A stretch of DNA of 64,000 nucleotides, taken from contig JAOTOL010001468.1 in assembly GCA_034440575.1 (NCBI GenBank), positions 454,501 through 518,500 on the forward strand. Reading direction: 5' to 3'. Each line of letters starts with the position of its first letter. Positions within the stretch are counted from its first letter, which is position 1. The DNA is from Imbricaverruca yamaguchii (lineage: Eukaryota > Arthropoda > Thecostraca > Neoverrucidae). Below, one piece after another: positions 1 to 11,203 of the stretch. The translations under genes and the position numbers were made by a program. A model generated the notes under the pieces. That model was not told the origin of the DNA. It saw nothing but the letters and a program-made list of their open reading frames with translations, and ran no database searches.

Positions 1-1600
1 GCTGCGCCGGGGGCGAGTGTGTGTCCAGCGGTTGCACGCGACCTGACGGGATCCCGACGGTGCCCCACACGCACTCTACCGCCGGCCGCTCCACGCGCCA
101 TCGATCCTATACACGGCCGGCTGCCCATATTTGGCCGGCTGTCAAGGTCAAGCGGCGACCCGACGACTTTCCCTACGAGGCCATTGAAAGACCGCCGCTG
201 CCTCGATGTTTGGCGTGTCGCCGGCAAGATTGGGCGCTCGCGTTACTGTGTGCGCCCGTTCGGCTAAATTCGGTACATCCTCGGCGAGCTTTGATACTGT
301 GCAAACCAAAGTGTGCCCGGGCCGAGTTGGACGCCTGTCGTAGATCCAGATCACTAGATAGATCGTGGATCCCTTGCTTTTGCCGCGACCACAACTCTGT
401 GCATCGTGCATTATGGCCAGACCGGCACACACACACAGCTACATACATGCACGCATGATAGTAACAAATCCAGGCTTTCTCCCGACATTTTGATGTCAAT
501 GGTTACCGAAGCGCCTGTCCGGTACGGTCAGGCTCGGGTTTCCCGGTTTGGATCAGGGAACAATTTTTTTTAGTTAACCCCGTCTTCCTTCCATTTTGCG
601 GCATTTCCCAGCAAGCAGTCGTAAATTTGCGTACCTTTTCTGGCTTTGAAAATGAACGAAAATATCGGCGAATTTACATCGCGGATAGGAAGCCACTTGT
701 TCGGATGATTTTGCGCCATTTCCCAGAGGGATCGTGGCTGATCGGGAACAAATTCGAGGAGGGACGCGACGCCACCAAGACGTGACATTTGTTCTGGCTA
801 GCGATAGGTCAGGGTCATTCTGCAGCGAGTTGCAGTATACTGCCTGGCCAACCGGCAACGAAGCTTCAGTGCGGGCGCTAGCCAAGCCCATCTCAGTGTG
901 ACCAACTACATTTTGAACATAAATTATTAAGCCTATGTGTTTCCGTCATACTGCGAGAACGCGGCACATGGAGCACTTCGCTACTGAACAAGCACCACTT
1001 GAAATTTTCGGAAGCTTGGGAACACCTCTTCTAGTATAGCCCTACGATCATTTGCACGTGATTTAAGATATGTCATGAAGGAGAAAGGCTGAGGATTATA
1101 ATAACGCTGGACTGTAAGCAACATTGCAGACTGCATATTGAAGATGGAACCAAGATGTGCAATCATTTCAGTCTGGAAATTATTTATGTTCCACTGCATA
1201 ATGGAAACAGGGTTACTGTCAGCCAATAATAGGCTACATTAACAACGGCTTTCCACACATCAATCATGTTCAACTGATTGAGTGGAAAACCCTCACAAGA
1301 TCAAATTAAATAGCTAGATTTTCAGTTAACAGCGAACGAACAGCTCATCTTACCAAGGTCTAAGTTTTGATATCACAGTCACTAACTCCTCATCTAGACA
1401 GCGATCTAGCGAAGCTGCAACAGTTGCATATTCTGAAGAAAAGCAGAGGTTGACCCATGCAAATGGGAAAACATTCCTGAGACAATCGACCTAATCATAA
1501 GTACTGAGCACCACACGACATTAATACCTAAAACAACATCGAGCACACAGAGACCTCAAACATGCAAATCGTCAAACACTACCAGAACACAGCTTCATGG
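1..1600 (-). other. Intron sequence of the NCX gene
   Basis: This lies downstream of the exon on its strand. Bases 1-320 are GC-rich with no recognisable exon. The rest is mixed sequence with a possible endonuclease scrap at 981-1226. No further NCX exon (end of CBD2, C-terminal membrane half) was recognised here. Confidence 0.7.
981..1226 (-). pseudogene. Possible relic of a non-LTR retrotransposon endonuclease start
   Basis: The minus-strand frame opens with SIMQWNINNFQTEMIAHLG, which resembles the first strand of the APE-type endonuclease of LINE ORF2 proteins (pattern ..i.QWN..g...k...L). Downstream residues are only loosely compatible (DRRAILEEV where such proteins have a DR..GG.AI motif), and an alternative frame would be needed to improve the fit. 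No reverse transcriptase follows. It sits in the NCX intron. The match is short and could be chance. Confidence 0.28.
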
Positions 1601-1608
1601 TACTCACT
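1601..1608 (-). other. Splice donor ending the NCX exon
   Basis: Read on the minus strand, the coding frame ends ...ACCGA followed by GTGAGTA, a near-ideal 5' splice site with the GT at 1607-1606. The frame meets TGA immediately if it is not spliced, so splicing here is required. The exon ends after two bases of a codon. Confidence 0.88.
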
Positions 1609-3319
1609 CGGTCTCGTTGTTCTCGAAGATGACCTCGCCCTCGCAGTGCTGGTAGTCCTTGCCGGGTTTGGCCGTGCCCTCCAACGTTATGTACGGCACC
1701 GCGACCCGGCCGCGAGCGCCCGACCAGCGCGCCACCTTCAGCGAGTAGATGCCCACCGACTCGACAATCTCCACGTCCTTCTCGGCCACCGTGAAGATGC
1801 CGCCGTGGTCGTCGTCCAGGATCATCACCGTCGCCACGAACGGTGCCACCAGCTTCACCTCTGGCGGCGGCACGTGGTGGCCGGCGCTGCCGTTGACGTG
1901 CGTCGTCGTGGTCGTCCCGTCGCGGTCCGCCAGCCGGAGGTTGCTGAGCTTCACGTAGAAGTGCTCGTCCTCCTCGAACAGGTCGTCGTCGATGACGGCC
2001 ACACTGACCGTCTTGAGACACTCGCCGGGCTCGAAGAACAGCGTGCCAGCCACGGCGACGTAGTCGCTGCCGGCGCTGGCCGAGCCGTCTTCCGTGCGGA
2101 AGTCGACCAGTACGCACTGCTGCGAGTCTCCGCCTTCGCGACGCACCGCCACTTGGAAGTCGCCCACCGACTCCATGACGGTGTAGTGGCCGGGGTCGAA
2201 GAACACCTTGATGAGGTGGTCGTCGTCCGGCTTCACTTCCTCCACCTCCAGCGCCTCGTCCTTCTTCTCGGCGTGCAGCGCCCGCTTCATCAGGTTCCCG
2301 CCGCCGGTCAGCTTGCGCGTCGCCTGGATGCGGTAGAATGCGCGAGATTTGGGCCCCTTGTTGAGCACCTCCTCACGAGCCATCAGCTCCAGCTGCTCCA
2401 TGTCCATGTCGGTGTGCTTCTTGCGTAGCCCGCGCAGGATGCGGATGTACTCGCGCCGGTTCTCCTCGAACTCCTTCACGGCCTCGTCCACGTGCTCCTC
2501 CTCCAGCTGCTTGAGGTCCGCGCCGCTGGCGGCGTTGTTGGCCTTCTCCAGCTCCATGCCCTCGTGTTCGATGATGACGCCGCGCTTGTTGACGCGGTAG
2601 CCTTTGTGCATGTACTTGTAGAAGAGCATGCGCCGATCGGCGATGTAGGCCGTCGCCACAGTGGCGGGGAAGAAGAGCAGCGTCAGCAGAGCCTCCCAGA
2701 TCTCAACCTCGCCCTCGCTGATCACTGCCAGGATCAAGTACATCCACACGTAGGCAAACACCGACCACGTGGCCGTCACGAAGAACACGCGCAGGTGTTT
2801 GATCTTGCGAACCTCGCCGTCCGGGATGACATACACGCAGATGGCGATGATGACGAATAAGTTGAAGGCGGCGCTCCCAACGATGGTGCCGGGACCAAGG
2901 TCGCCAGACTCGAAGTTCTTAGCGTATATTTCAATGATCGACAGCAGGATCTCTGGCGCAGACGACCCCAGCGCCATTAACGTCAGGTTGGCAACCGTCT
3001 CATTCCAGACGCGCACCACGATGATCTGCGTCTCGCCGTTGGACTTCTTCACGGTGACCTCCTTCTCCTTGGACGTGATCACCTCGATGGAGGCCATGAA
3101 GCGGTCGGCCACGATCGACACGCCGATGAAGAGGTAGATGAGCGCCAGGAAGTAGACCAGCGCGCGCGCAAACACGTCGCCGCTGCTGAGGTTGCCGTCC
3201 GGCTGCCACACGGGCAGTATGAGGCCCTTGTCGCAGCGCTGTTTGGTGGCGTTGCCCGACGATTCGGCGGCGGCGCAGCCGCACGCTGCCGCCGCCACCA
3301 CGAGCAGTGTCCGCCACAT
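1608..3319 (-). CDS. Calx: Na+/Ca2+ exchanger (NCX/Calx, SLC8 family), first coding exon
   Basis: This exon encodes about 570 residues of a plasma-membrane sodium/calcium exchanger, which moves Ca2+ out of the cell against Na+ entry. The start Met at 3319 opens a signal peptide (residues 1-18), and a purine sits at -3. Hydrophobic segments lie near 51-71, 106-130, 143-166, 178-200 and 206-228. The alpha-1 repeat with the ion-binding motif GSSAPE is at 118-123, followed by GTIVGSAAFNLF at 144-155. A basic stretch at 228-247 matches the XIP autoinhibitory region. Calx-beta domain CBD1 spans about 371-503, with acidic Ca2+-binding clusters DDD at 444-446 and EEDE at 449-452. CBD2 starts near 506 and is cut at ENNETE, where the splice donor lies. 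The rest of CBD2, the alternative-splice region and the C-terminal membrane half with alpha-2 must lie outside the window. Vertebrate SLC8 genes have a similar large exon ending at this part of CBD2. The family call is firm; the symbol assumes an invertebrate orthologue. Confidence 0.95.
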
Positions 3320-3708
3320 GGTCGGCGCTCAGTCGGCGGACTCCAACGTCACTAGCAGCGCCACTATCGCGTCATCCCCGGCTCACGTGGCGCAATCGAT
3401 CAGCCGGGCCATGTGCGGCCAACGTCCGCCGTCGGCGCGCACGGACGTCCGTCACCCGGGGTGGGCGTTCGCAGCTGCGCCGGCGCCGCCGACGCCCCTG
3501 TCGACGCCGAACACTCGGTGTGCAGCGGAGCGGTGACACCAAGTACGGGTGTCGCCTGGTGTGTCGCGCTTGTGGCGACCACGAACACGGCCGTCACTTG
3601 CGCTAAACGTCGGGCGTTTCTCAGGGAAGCAGTGCTGACGACGGCGTCAGCGCCTCCAGAAGAGCTCCCAGACTGTTGGCAATGCCCTCCTCAGATAGCT
3701 GGATGCAT
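3320..3708 (-). other. Probable 5'UTR part of the NCX exon with upstream splice acceptor
   Basis: On the minus strand a pyrimidine-rich run ending TATTTTCAG lies just before position 3708 and looks like a 3' splice site. Between it and the start Met are about 390 GC-rich bases without a long frame that fits the protein. Vertebrate SLC8 genes have non-coding first exons spliced to a large coding exon, so a 5'UTR segment here is reasonable. The exon start contains a short upstream ATG frame of five codons. Inference only; the UTR could instead begin at a promoter inside this stretch. Confidence 0.5.
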
Positions 3709-3856
3709 CTGAAAATACACGGAATGCGTCAGTTTATAATTCTTTGGTCGCCAGTTTGCACATTGGCCATAATGCATGCCAAAAAAGCAACAACCGCTAG
3801 TGGTGTATCCAACGAACAATGGAATATTTACCGGGGTAATTAAAGAACACACAGAC

Positions 3857-3924
<68 letters not shown>

Positions 3925-5140
3925 ATAAAGAGAGAGAGAGCTTCCATTCTCCCTGCTAATAAGCGCAAGTTCCTATGGAGGCCTTTTCTTGTTTTCCGTT
4001 CAAGAGTCATCGGTAGATTGAATGCAAAAGCAGTGCGAGGGAAATCAGCACATCATAGAACACTCGATGGGAGTGGTCCACGGAAGTAGCAAACACCTTC
4101 AGATGATTAATAATCTGCAGGAGTAAACAGTAACATGTAACCATAAAAACAGAATTCGTAAAGAAGCCCTCGACATGAAGCGAAATATTAAGGCTCAGGT
4201 ACACGGAGAGAAAACCCGGGGTATGAAAAGCCAACCAGGTGCTTTCACATCAGTCAATCATGCATGTCCCGAACGTAGACCAAGCTGCGATATTGGACCA
4301 GAAACAAGTAATTGAGAAGACAGATTAGCAAATAAAAATGAGGCCTAACGCTGCTCGAAGCTGAAAATAACCTCCATAAAGCCTGCGGCAGGGCTTACTG
4401 AAATCATAGACGGTGAGTTATGTTCCTCATGACAAGACAGCCACCTAGAGAGAAATACGAAGCCTCTCTAGCGGGAAATATGGAGAAATGTGGAACAACT
4501 GCGCTTGCCTAGGAGGTGTGTGTTCTTGATCACTGCACCCGCCGCCCCTAAAATAGCTGGAGGTGCAGCACCGTGGTCTTAGTTCGAATGATATCGTCTT
4601 CAGAGGGCACGAATGCTTTCCTTGAAACATTCCAAAGAGGAGTTCCATTAATCATCAACGTAAAATCAACACCAGTTTTCTGGACGAAACTGTCATAGTC
4701 GATTCTGTCCACGCATCGTCACGTGCCTTGGCTAATTTTTGCTACAACTTTTGACAACTTTCGAAACTTTCTAGCACAAAAAGCGGACTCAAGGAGAACG
4801 ACACAAACCAATGCTGTACTACGAAAAGCCAAATTGCCGTTGCAATTTCGAAAGTCGTTTCTACCAGGCGAAATAATTTCTGCTGTAAAGTGGAACAAGG
4901 AGCATTCGTAGAGTGCTTGCTGCAGCCTTGGAAGTCCATCTTGTACTTCTAGCATCAGCTGACTACATCCTCCTCCAATGCTCATTGAGGACATTGACTG
5001 ACTGCAACGTAAGCATCGGCCAACATCATCTGACTACCTTCCTTGACCTTGACCTGACCTGGCAAATTGACCCTGACCCGACAAAGCATGCAGTCTTAAG
5101 CCACGGTGGCAGACTGACAACCACCCTCCGATCCTGATTG
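3709..5140. other. Non-coding stretch upstream of the NCX exon
   Basis: If the acceptor at 3708 is used, this is intron upstream of the NCX exon on the minus strand. It holds an AT microsatellite (3859-3926) and otherwise unremarkable sequence. Short frames between 4007 and 5137 show no family features. No upstream NCX exon or promoter was identified. Confidence 0.5.
3859..3940. repeat. (TA)n then (AG)n microsatellite
   Basis: About 65 bases of alternating TA, with one internal TTA interruption, followed by a short AG run. Confidence 0.95.
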
Positions 5141-5145
5141 GATTG

Positions 5146-5297
5146 GATTGTGGTTTTACGACGCACTCAGCAGCTCAGGCCATATGGCGTCGCCTGCATT
5201 TCACCCTGGCAGGAAGGGCGGGCATCGCGGGGAATCGAACCCCGTACCTCTGGCTTGCCAGACGCTCAGCTCACCCACTGAGCTACCGAAGCCCCCT
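5146..5297 (-). mobile_element. tRNA-derived SINE (family A)
   Basis: On the minus strand the segment begins with a tRNA-like head: an A box TAGCTCAGTGGG, a partly collapsed anticodon stem, and a perfect B box GGTTCGATTCC with flanking GC-pairing bases of a T arm. The acceptor ends do not pair and the anticodon loop is too short, so this is not a working tRNA gene. A non-tRNA body follows and ends in a GTAAAACC-like motif and a (CAATC)n tail near 5146-5160. A and B boxes form an internal RNA polymerase III promoter. Single copy in the window. Confidence 0.8.
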
Positions 5298-5443
5298 CCG
5301 ATCCCCCACGCCCACACCCACAACAGCGGCGCACTCAAGTTGACCCAGTCGGGAGGAGAGCATCAGGAAAGGCAGCGTCCGCGCCGAACGAGACACAGAG
5401 CAGGCCATCGCTGTCAGGAGAGTAGAGCGTCGGCGGGATTTTG

Positions 5444-5752
5444 CAGCCGCACCAGGCGCAGGACAGCCACAGCAGCCGCAGGACAGCCACAGCAGCCGCA
5501 GGACAGCCACAACAGCCGCAGGACAGCCACAGCAGCCGCAGCACAGCCACAGCAGCCGCAGGACAGCCACAGCAGCTGCAGGACAGCCACAGCAGCCGCA
5601 GGACAGCCACAACAGGCGCCACAGCAGCCGCAGGACAGCCACAGCAGCCGCAGGACAGCCACAGCAGCCGCAGGACAGCCACAGCAGCCGCAGGACCGCC
5701 ACAGCAGCCGCAGGACCGCCACAGCAGGCGCAGGACCGCCACGGCAGCCGCC
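5444..5752. repeat. 20-bp minisatellite, about 15 units
   Basis: Tandem units of the form GGACAGCCACAGCAGCCGCA with single-base variants and one shortened unit near 5613. Because 20 is not a multiple of three and the unit lacks stop codons, all frames on both strands stay open and give false Gln/Ser/Thr-rich or Cys/Leu-rich proteins. Confidence 0.95.
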
Positions 5753-5879
5753 GTCGACGACACGCCTGGTCGTCGGGACACAGATACCGGTGCGCACAGC
5801 GCCGCACCGCCCCAATATAGCCGGGCCGGCAAACACTTCCTCTGCACGACCGGCGACCGACGATGCCAACAGTAACAGA

Positions 5880-6137
5880 GCCGGCCAGCTCCGCACGCCC
5901 CAGTCGATCCATCACGGGCGCGGCATTAGTCGGCGCGCGGCAGCCAAGAGCGGGGCGGGGTGGGGCCGCCGGCGGGGCCGGGCCGGGTCGGGTCGTCTGG
6001 CCGCCAGCGGCCGTCGGTCGGCGACGCCGCAGTCGCTGTCACCGCAGTCGCCTGATTAGCCGGCTGGCAGGTGACGGCGCCGGCGGCGGCGGCGGCGGGG
6101 GCGGCGGCAGCCGGCGGAGGCGGGCGGCGGCGGGGAC

Positions 6138-6190
<53 letters not shown>

Positions 6191-6237
6191 GGCGGCCCAG
6201 CCCCGCCTGCGGCAGGCTCGTGACGGCGGCGGCGGCG

Positions 6238-6273
<36 letters not shown>

Positions 6274-6655
6274 CGGCGGCGGCGGCGGCGGCGGCGGCGA
6301 GCTGCGACGTCCCCGTGCGCCGAGCCGCCACATCCTTGCGATGACCAGATGTGGAGATGCGGCCCGCCTGCCAACAGCCTCAGGCTCCCTGGCAGGAGCT
6401 GAGGTCGCCGTCGGCGCTGCTTCCCCGAGAAACTCGATTGCGCTGCGGATCCGTACGCGGCGCGCGGAGGTGACGCCCGGCTGCATGCGTCCACGGCACC
6501 AAGTCGTGCGGTCCTGCCGCCGCCCGGCTGCCAAATCCGTGGAGGCTGGTCGCCCGGCGCGCCGCGTGCGCGCCGAAAGGTCAGCCCGGGACAATATTGA
6601 ATCACCGCGGGTGGCGTCGCCCGGCGCACGGAAACCGGCTCGGCTCTGTCACACG
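5880..6655. other. CpG-dense GC-rich block
   Basis: Very GC-rich and CpG-rich sequence surrounding the GGC repeat. Such blocks can be promoters or 5'UTR exons, but I see no TATA element, splice site or recognisable protein that would fix a gene or a direction. Frames here are low-complexity. Confidence 0.4.
6076..6300. repeat. (GGC)n trinucleotide repeat tract
   Basis: Two long GGC runs (about 6076-6190 and 6225-6300) separated by a non-repeat spacer. Translated frames are poly-Ala, poly-Gly or poly-Arg on one strand and poly-Pro or poly-Ala on the other. Confidence 0.93.
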
Positions 6656-6662
6656 TGCTGAC

Positions 6663-7015
6663 ATGCATTAATGCACTCCTGGGCGTCCCAAGGTCGTGAG
6701 GTAACCTGGCCGCTAGCCAATGCATTAATGCACCCCTGGATGTTCCAAGGTCGTGCGGTGACCTGACCGCTTGCCAATGTATTAATGCACTCCTGGGCGT
6801 TCCTAGGTCATGGGATGACCTAGCCGCCGCCAATGCATGAATGCACCCCTGTACGTTCCTAGGTCATGGGGTGACCTAACCATTGTGAATGCATTAATGC
6901 ACTCATGGACGTTCCTTGGTCATGAGGTTACCTGGCCAGTTGTCACTACATTAATGCACTCCTGGTTCCTGGATGTTCCCAGGGTATAGGGTGGCCCGTT
7001 GCCATCCATTTTTTC
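6663..7015. repeat. 57-60-bp minisatellite with AGGTCA inverted half-sites, six units
   Basis: Degenerate tandem units each open with ATGCATTAATGCAC and contain an inverted pair AGGTCA-N5-TGACCT or a one- or two-base variant of it. The first five units are clear; the last is diverged. The array abuts the AT microsatellite at 7.07 kb. Confidence 0.85.
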
Positions 7016-7071
7016 CCGCGACATGTCAGCCATGGGATTCCACACAGACAGACACACATGTTATATATGTG

Positions 7072-7966
<895 letters not shown>

Positions 7967-7995
7967 GTAACATGTGTACAATGTACACATGTTAC
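7967..7995. repeat. Perfect 29-bp palindrome
   Basis: Two 14-base arms (7967-7980 and 7982-7995) around one central A. Left arm GTAACATGTGTACA. Could extrude a small cruciform. Confidence 0.95.
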
Positions 7996-8002
7996 ATGTT
8001 AT

Positions 8003-8035
8003 GAAAAATGCATGTACACTGTACATGCATTTTTC
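8003..8035. repeat. Perfect 33-bp palindrome adjoining the first
   Basis: Two 16-base arms (8003-8018 and 8020-8035) around one central C. Left arm GAAAAATGCATGTACA. Lies seven bases after the previous palindrome and shares the CATGTACA/TGTACATG theme. Confidence 0.95.
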
Positions 8036-8130
8036 AAGGCAAGGCAAGCAAGCTGCGCGATACGCAGACAAGATACGCGACAAGAGGTGGACCCCATTGT
8101 CAATGCCGCGAGAAGAGGTGGACCCCGTTG

Positions 8131-8458
8131 CCGCCCCGGTGGCTCAGTTGGTTAGAGCGCTGGCCTGCACTGGTCTCCCCTGTACTGGCAACACAGGGTT
8201 CGAGTCGCTTCGCGCTCTCGCATTTAGCCCCCGGCCGGGAGTATCAGTTGGCAGCTGGCCCGATAAGGCCGGGGACCAGCTACCGGGCGGCCGTGTCGGT
8301 GCATTGGCGGCACGTTAAACTTTCGGTCTAAATTCTGCCGTTGAACTGGAGTTCGTGGATCGGGTGGTGGGGCCAGGATTCACGCAACAAGCTCTGCTTA
8401 GCAATAGAACACTGTTTCCTCAAGGCACCCCACCAACAATTCGGATTAATTTTTTTAA
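8131..8458 (+). mobile_element. tRNA-derived SINE (family B), copy 1
   Basis: The head carries a consensus A box TGGCTCAGTTGG (near 8140) and a B box GGTTCGAGTCG (near 8197), the arrangement of a polymerase III internal promoter. It is followed by a body of about 250 bases and an A/T-rich end near 8445-8465. The same body recurs at 8.8 kb. The tRNA part cannot fold as a complete tRNA. Confidence 0.85.
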
Positions 8459-8776
8459 ATAAAAAATACAAATAATGCACTTGGGAATGCGATGGGGAAA
8501 AACCATGTGAATAAATGAATCACTTCTTGCTCTCTGCATGTCGCAGCGATGTGTGGTTGAACATTTTCTGTGTTACGCAGGACCAGATTTGCTTTGTTGC
8601 TTTGCGGTTAAGCGACCCGGACTTCTACATTGAATTCCTGGCCCGTTCAGGCTACTAATTTTAACCAGCCAGTGCTATTCAAGGTTGAAGCTATTTTAAG
8701 CCACGCGAATGCAGACGCATTTGCTAAATACAAATTCGCTAATTACCTGTTAAAATGTCAGGAAAATGTCCCCATT

Positions 8777-9112
8777 ACCGCCCCGGTAGCTCACCTGGTT
8801 GGGGCGCAGGTCTGTACTGGTCTTACTTGTCCTGGCAGGACAGGGTCACAGTTGCTTCATGCGCTCACATTTAGCCCCCGACTGAGAGTGTCAGTTGACA
8901 ACTGGCCCGACAAGACCGGAGACGAGCTACCGGGCCGTGTCGATGTACTGGCGGCACGCTACACTCTCGGCCAACATGTTGCCGTTCAACTAGAATGCAT
9001 GGATCGGGCGCTGTAGCTACCGTTGGCGCCAGTTCAAGCAATAAGCTCTGCTTAGCAATAGGTCGCTGGTCCATAAAGCCACCCTAGCAACAATTCGGAC
9101 TAAATTGTTTTT
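8777..9112 (+). mobile_element. tRNA-derived SINE (family B), copy 2
   Basis: Aligns over its whole length to the copy at 8131, from the shared start CCGCCCCGGT to the shared end CAACAATTCGGA. The A box is TAGCTCACCTGG, and the B box is decayed (GGTCACAGTTG), so this copy is older or inactive. Same orientation as copy 1, with about 320 bases of unrelated sequence between. Confidence 0.82.
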
Positions 9113-10361
9113 GCTTAATCTGTTCGATTTGGCTCGGCACTGTGCTAGTTCATCCTGCCAAATGGATTCGATCCCCTCCAGGTCCTAATCCCCTGATGGA
9201 TTGCCGGGGCGAGAATCGAGTCTGTTCGGCGACGGCCCGGCCGCTCGTTTGTACGATGCAAATGGAACGACCACACGTGATCTAGGGCCAGGCTGGCTCA
9301 GTTTGAACTTGAAGCGGACACCAGTGTAGAAGGAAGCGAACATCAGTGAAGATGGGCGCGATAAATCAGGTCGTCTGCATAAATCAGAAACCCGACGACT
9401 CTTCGGAGTCGTCGGGTCTCGGACAAGATGCTTCGCAATGAGCGAAGTGCCATTGATGTTGTTTAATTGTCACAAAACTATCTGATGCTCCTGCTTAACT
9501 AGAAGCGTTGGCGTTTGTGTCGTGGTGACAGCCAACTGCATTTACAACAGCGCTTAAATATTTTATAACGCTTAAAATTCAGCATCGCTATGAATTGGTT
9601 TTACGGCGACGGCGATGCAAAGGAATATTTAGCAGGAATAACAAGCTTAAAATGTTTTCTTGGCCAGGAGTGAGTGTTCTCGTGTGAGGTATGGAAATAG
9701 TTCACACGATCGTTTATCATGATTGGAGAGCGTGCGTATATTTTTCCGTAAATAAGAAATGATGCCCTCGGTACAAGAGCAAGTAGTTTGACAAATCACT
9801 ATGACATGTGAAGCGGTACAGCAGTGTGATACGTACTTCCTTCTTTTATTTAGGAGAAATATTGCCTCATGTTTTCACACTAATTCATCAGGCAGTTAGA
9901 ATTCCATTGTACAACACACCCAAATTGTGGTCATTGGCTCCCGTCATACCATCAAACGGCTTCTTTCCGTTATTTATACTTCCATAAAAGCGATTGCCGG
10001 TGCTATCTATACCATTGTTACATTGTGTTTGTGTCGCTCGATTCCAGTCGGCAAATAACGCCCGCCTGCTGCTGTCACCGGCACCAGCCGATCCTGCTGC
10101 CGTTATCGTCATGCGGCGGCACACGGTCACCCGCCGCAGGCTGGGTTATCGTAAACACATCCAAATCACTCATCACATCGGCTGAGGGAATATCAACCCG
10201 GCACGGTATTAGCGTCGAGCCCGACTGCTGAGCGGTTAGTTTAGCTTTCCTCCTGTGTGGGGGAACTCCGATCGCTGGATACCCAAACAAAACGCTACCC
10301 GGTTTCCTCACGATAATCTACTTGTGTTTTCGAAAAATGTTAAGCTTTGACAAGGGCCGAC
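9113..10361. other. Unassigned stretch with two small hairpins
   Basis: Apart from the hairpins at 9390-9447, nothing recognisable. Frames at 9888-10311 on both strands are short and featureless. Confidence 0.4.
9390..9417. repeat. 12-bp stem with TTCG tetraloop
   Basis: Perfect 12-base arms (9390-9401 and 9406-9417, left arm ACCCGACGACTC) close a TTCG loop with C and G flanking. This is the very stable cUUCGg hairpin if transcribed. A second, smaller hairpin CTTCGC/GCGAAG follows at 9431-9447. Confidence 0.92.
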
Positions 10362-11203
10362 TTAACCCGTCCCGTCTCGGGGGGGGGCCTTCAACCGCTC
10401 CCTCAGGTTTTACGCTGATAGCGGACAAACGGTGCGCGGCAGCACGCCAAAATTTGGTATACCTTTTTCCACATCAATTTGACATGTTGTTTCAAAATTT
10501 TGAAGTCAGGTCATCTAGGATCAACGAGTTAGTCAAGGTCAAGTGAGGTCACCCCCGAAAATGTTCAACCAGTCGCCACGCTTTAACTGATACAGATATT
10601 TTAATGAAACTTTCAGCGTTTGCTTATCTCTAGGTATGCAACAAAACGCACAAGTGGATTTTTTTCTCTCGCTTTCTGACTACATATAAACGTTGCATAT
10701 TTGCCAATTGCAGTTCAAATAGAGGATTCTGGCTAAAGTAAGCATTTTTTCTTAGGGCACGTTGACTTCCAACAACGTTTCTCGGTCTGCTCTACCAAAC
10801 GGAAAAGGAAAATAAAAAGAAAACTCTAAAACTCAAAATTTTGAAACTTCATGAAAATAAAATTTCATTTTTGGGTGGCCAAACAATTTGATGGTCCTGG
10901 TTGATTTCGCTGTACTTCTCTCATTCCAAATACATTTTGTTTTTCATATATCCTCAAAATGAACTCCCCAGAGCCAAAAAAAACATAATGTAAGTCGTGA
11001 AAAGTCGTGAAAATCTAGCCCCCTGGTGACGCAACTTTTGGGGAAAAATTGTTTTGGGGGTGGATCCGGACCCCACTCGTCGAGCGCTTCCGATGACACA
11101 CCTCTTCGTTTTCGTGCGACGCTTAGTTTGGATTTTGGAGAGGGGTTGCTATCCCCCCCGAGACGGGGTGTGAGGATCTGACCGGAGAGACGGCGCGGGT
11201 TAA
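10362..11203 (+). mobile_element. TTAA-flanked non-autonomous element, family 1, copy 1
   Basis: Bounded by TTAA at 10362 and 11200. The ends are inverted: left TTAACCCGTCCCGTCTCGG, right (reverse complement) TTAACCCGCGCCGTCTC. Inside each end is a second inverted motif CCCGTCTCGGGGG with G or C runs. The AT-rich interior (about 800 bases) is shared by all five copies and has no transposase or other frame. TTAA target sites and ends starting CCC are known for piggyBac-type transposons, so this is inferred to be a piggyBac-like MITE. Confidence 0.85.

Noticed and set aside
5222..5297. Functional tRNA gene on the minus strand
   Set aside because: A and B boxes are good, but the acceptor ends do not pair and the anticodon loop is too short; SINE head instead.
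5148..6402. Long overlapping frames (145-303 codons) on both strands
   Set aside because: They are held open by the stop-free 20-bp array and the GGC tract; composition is low-complexity and no domain is seen.
8131..8210. Functional tRNA gene at the start of SINE family B
   Set aside because: No acceptor or anticodon stem closes, and a body shared with another copy follows; SINE.
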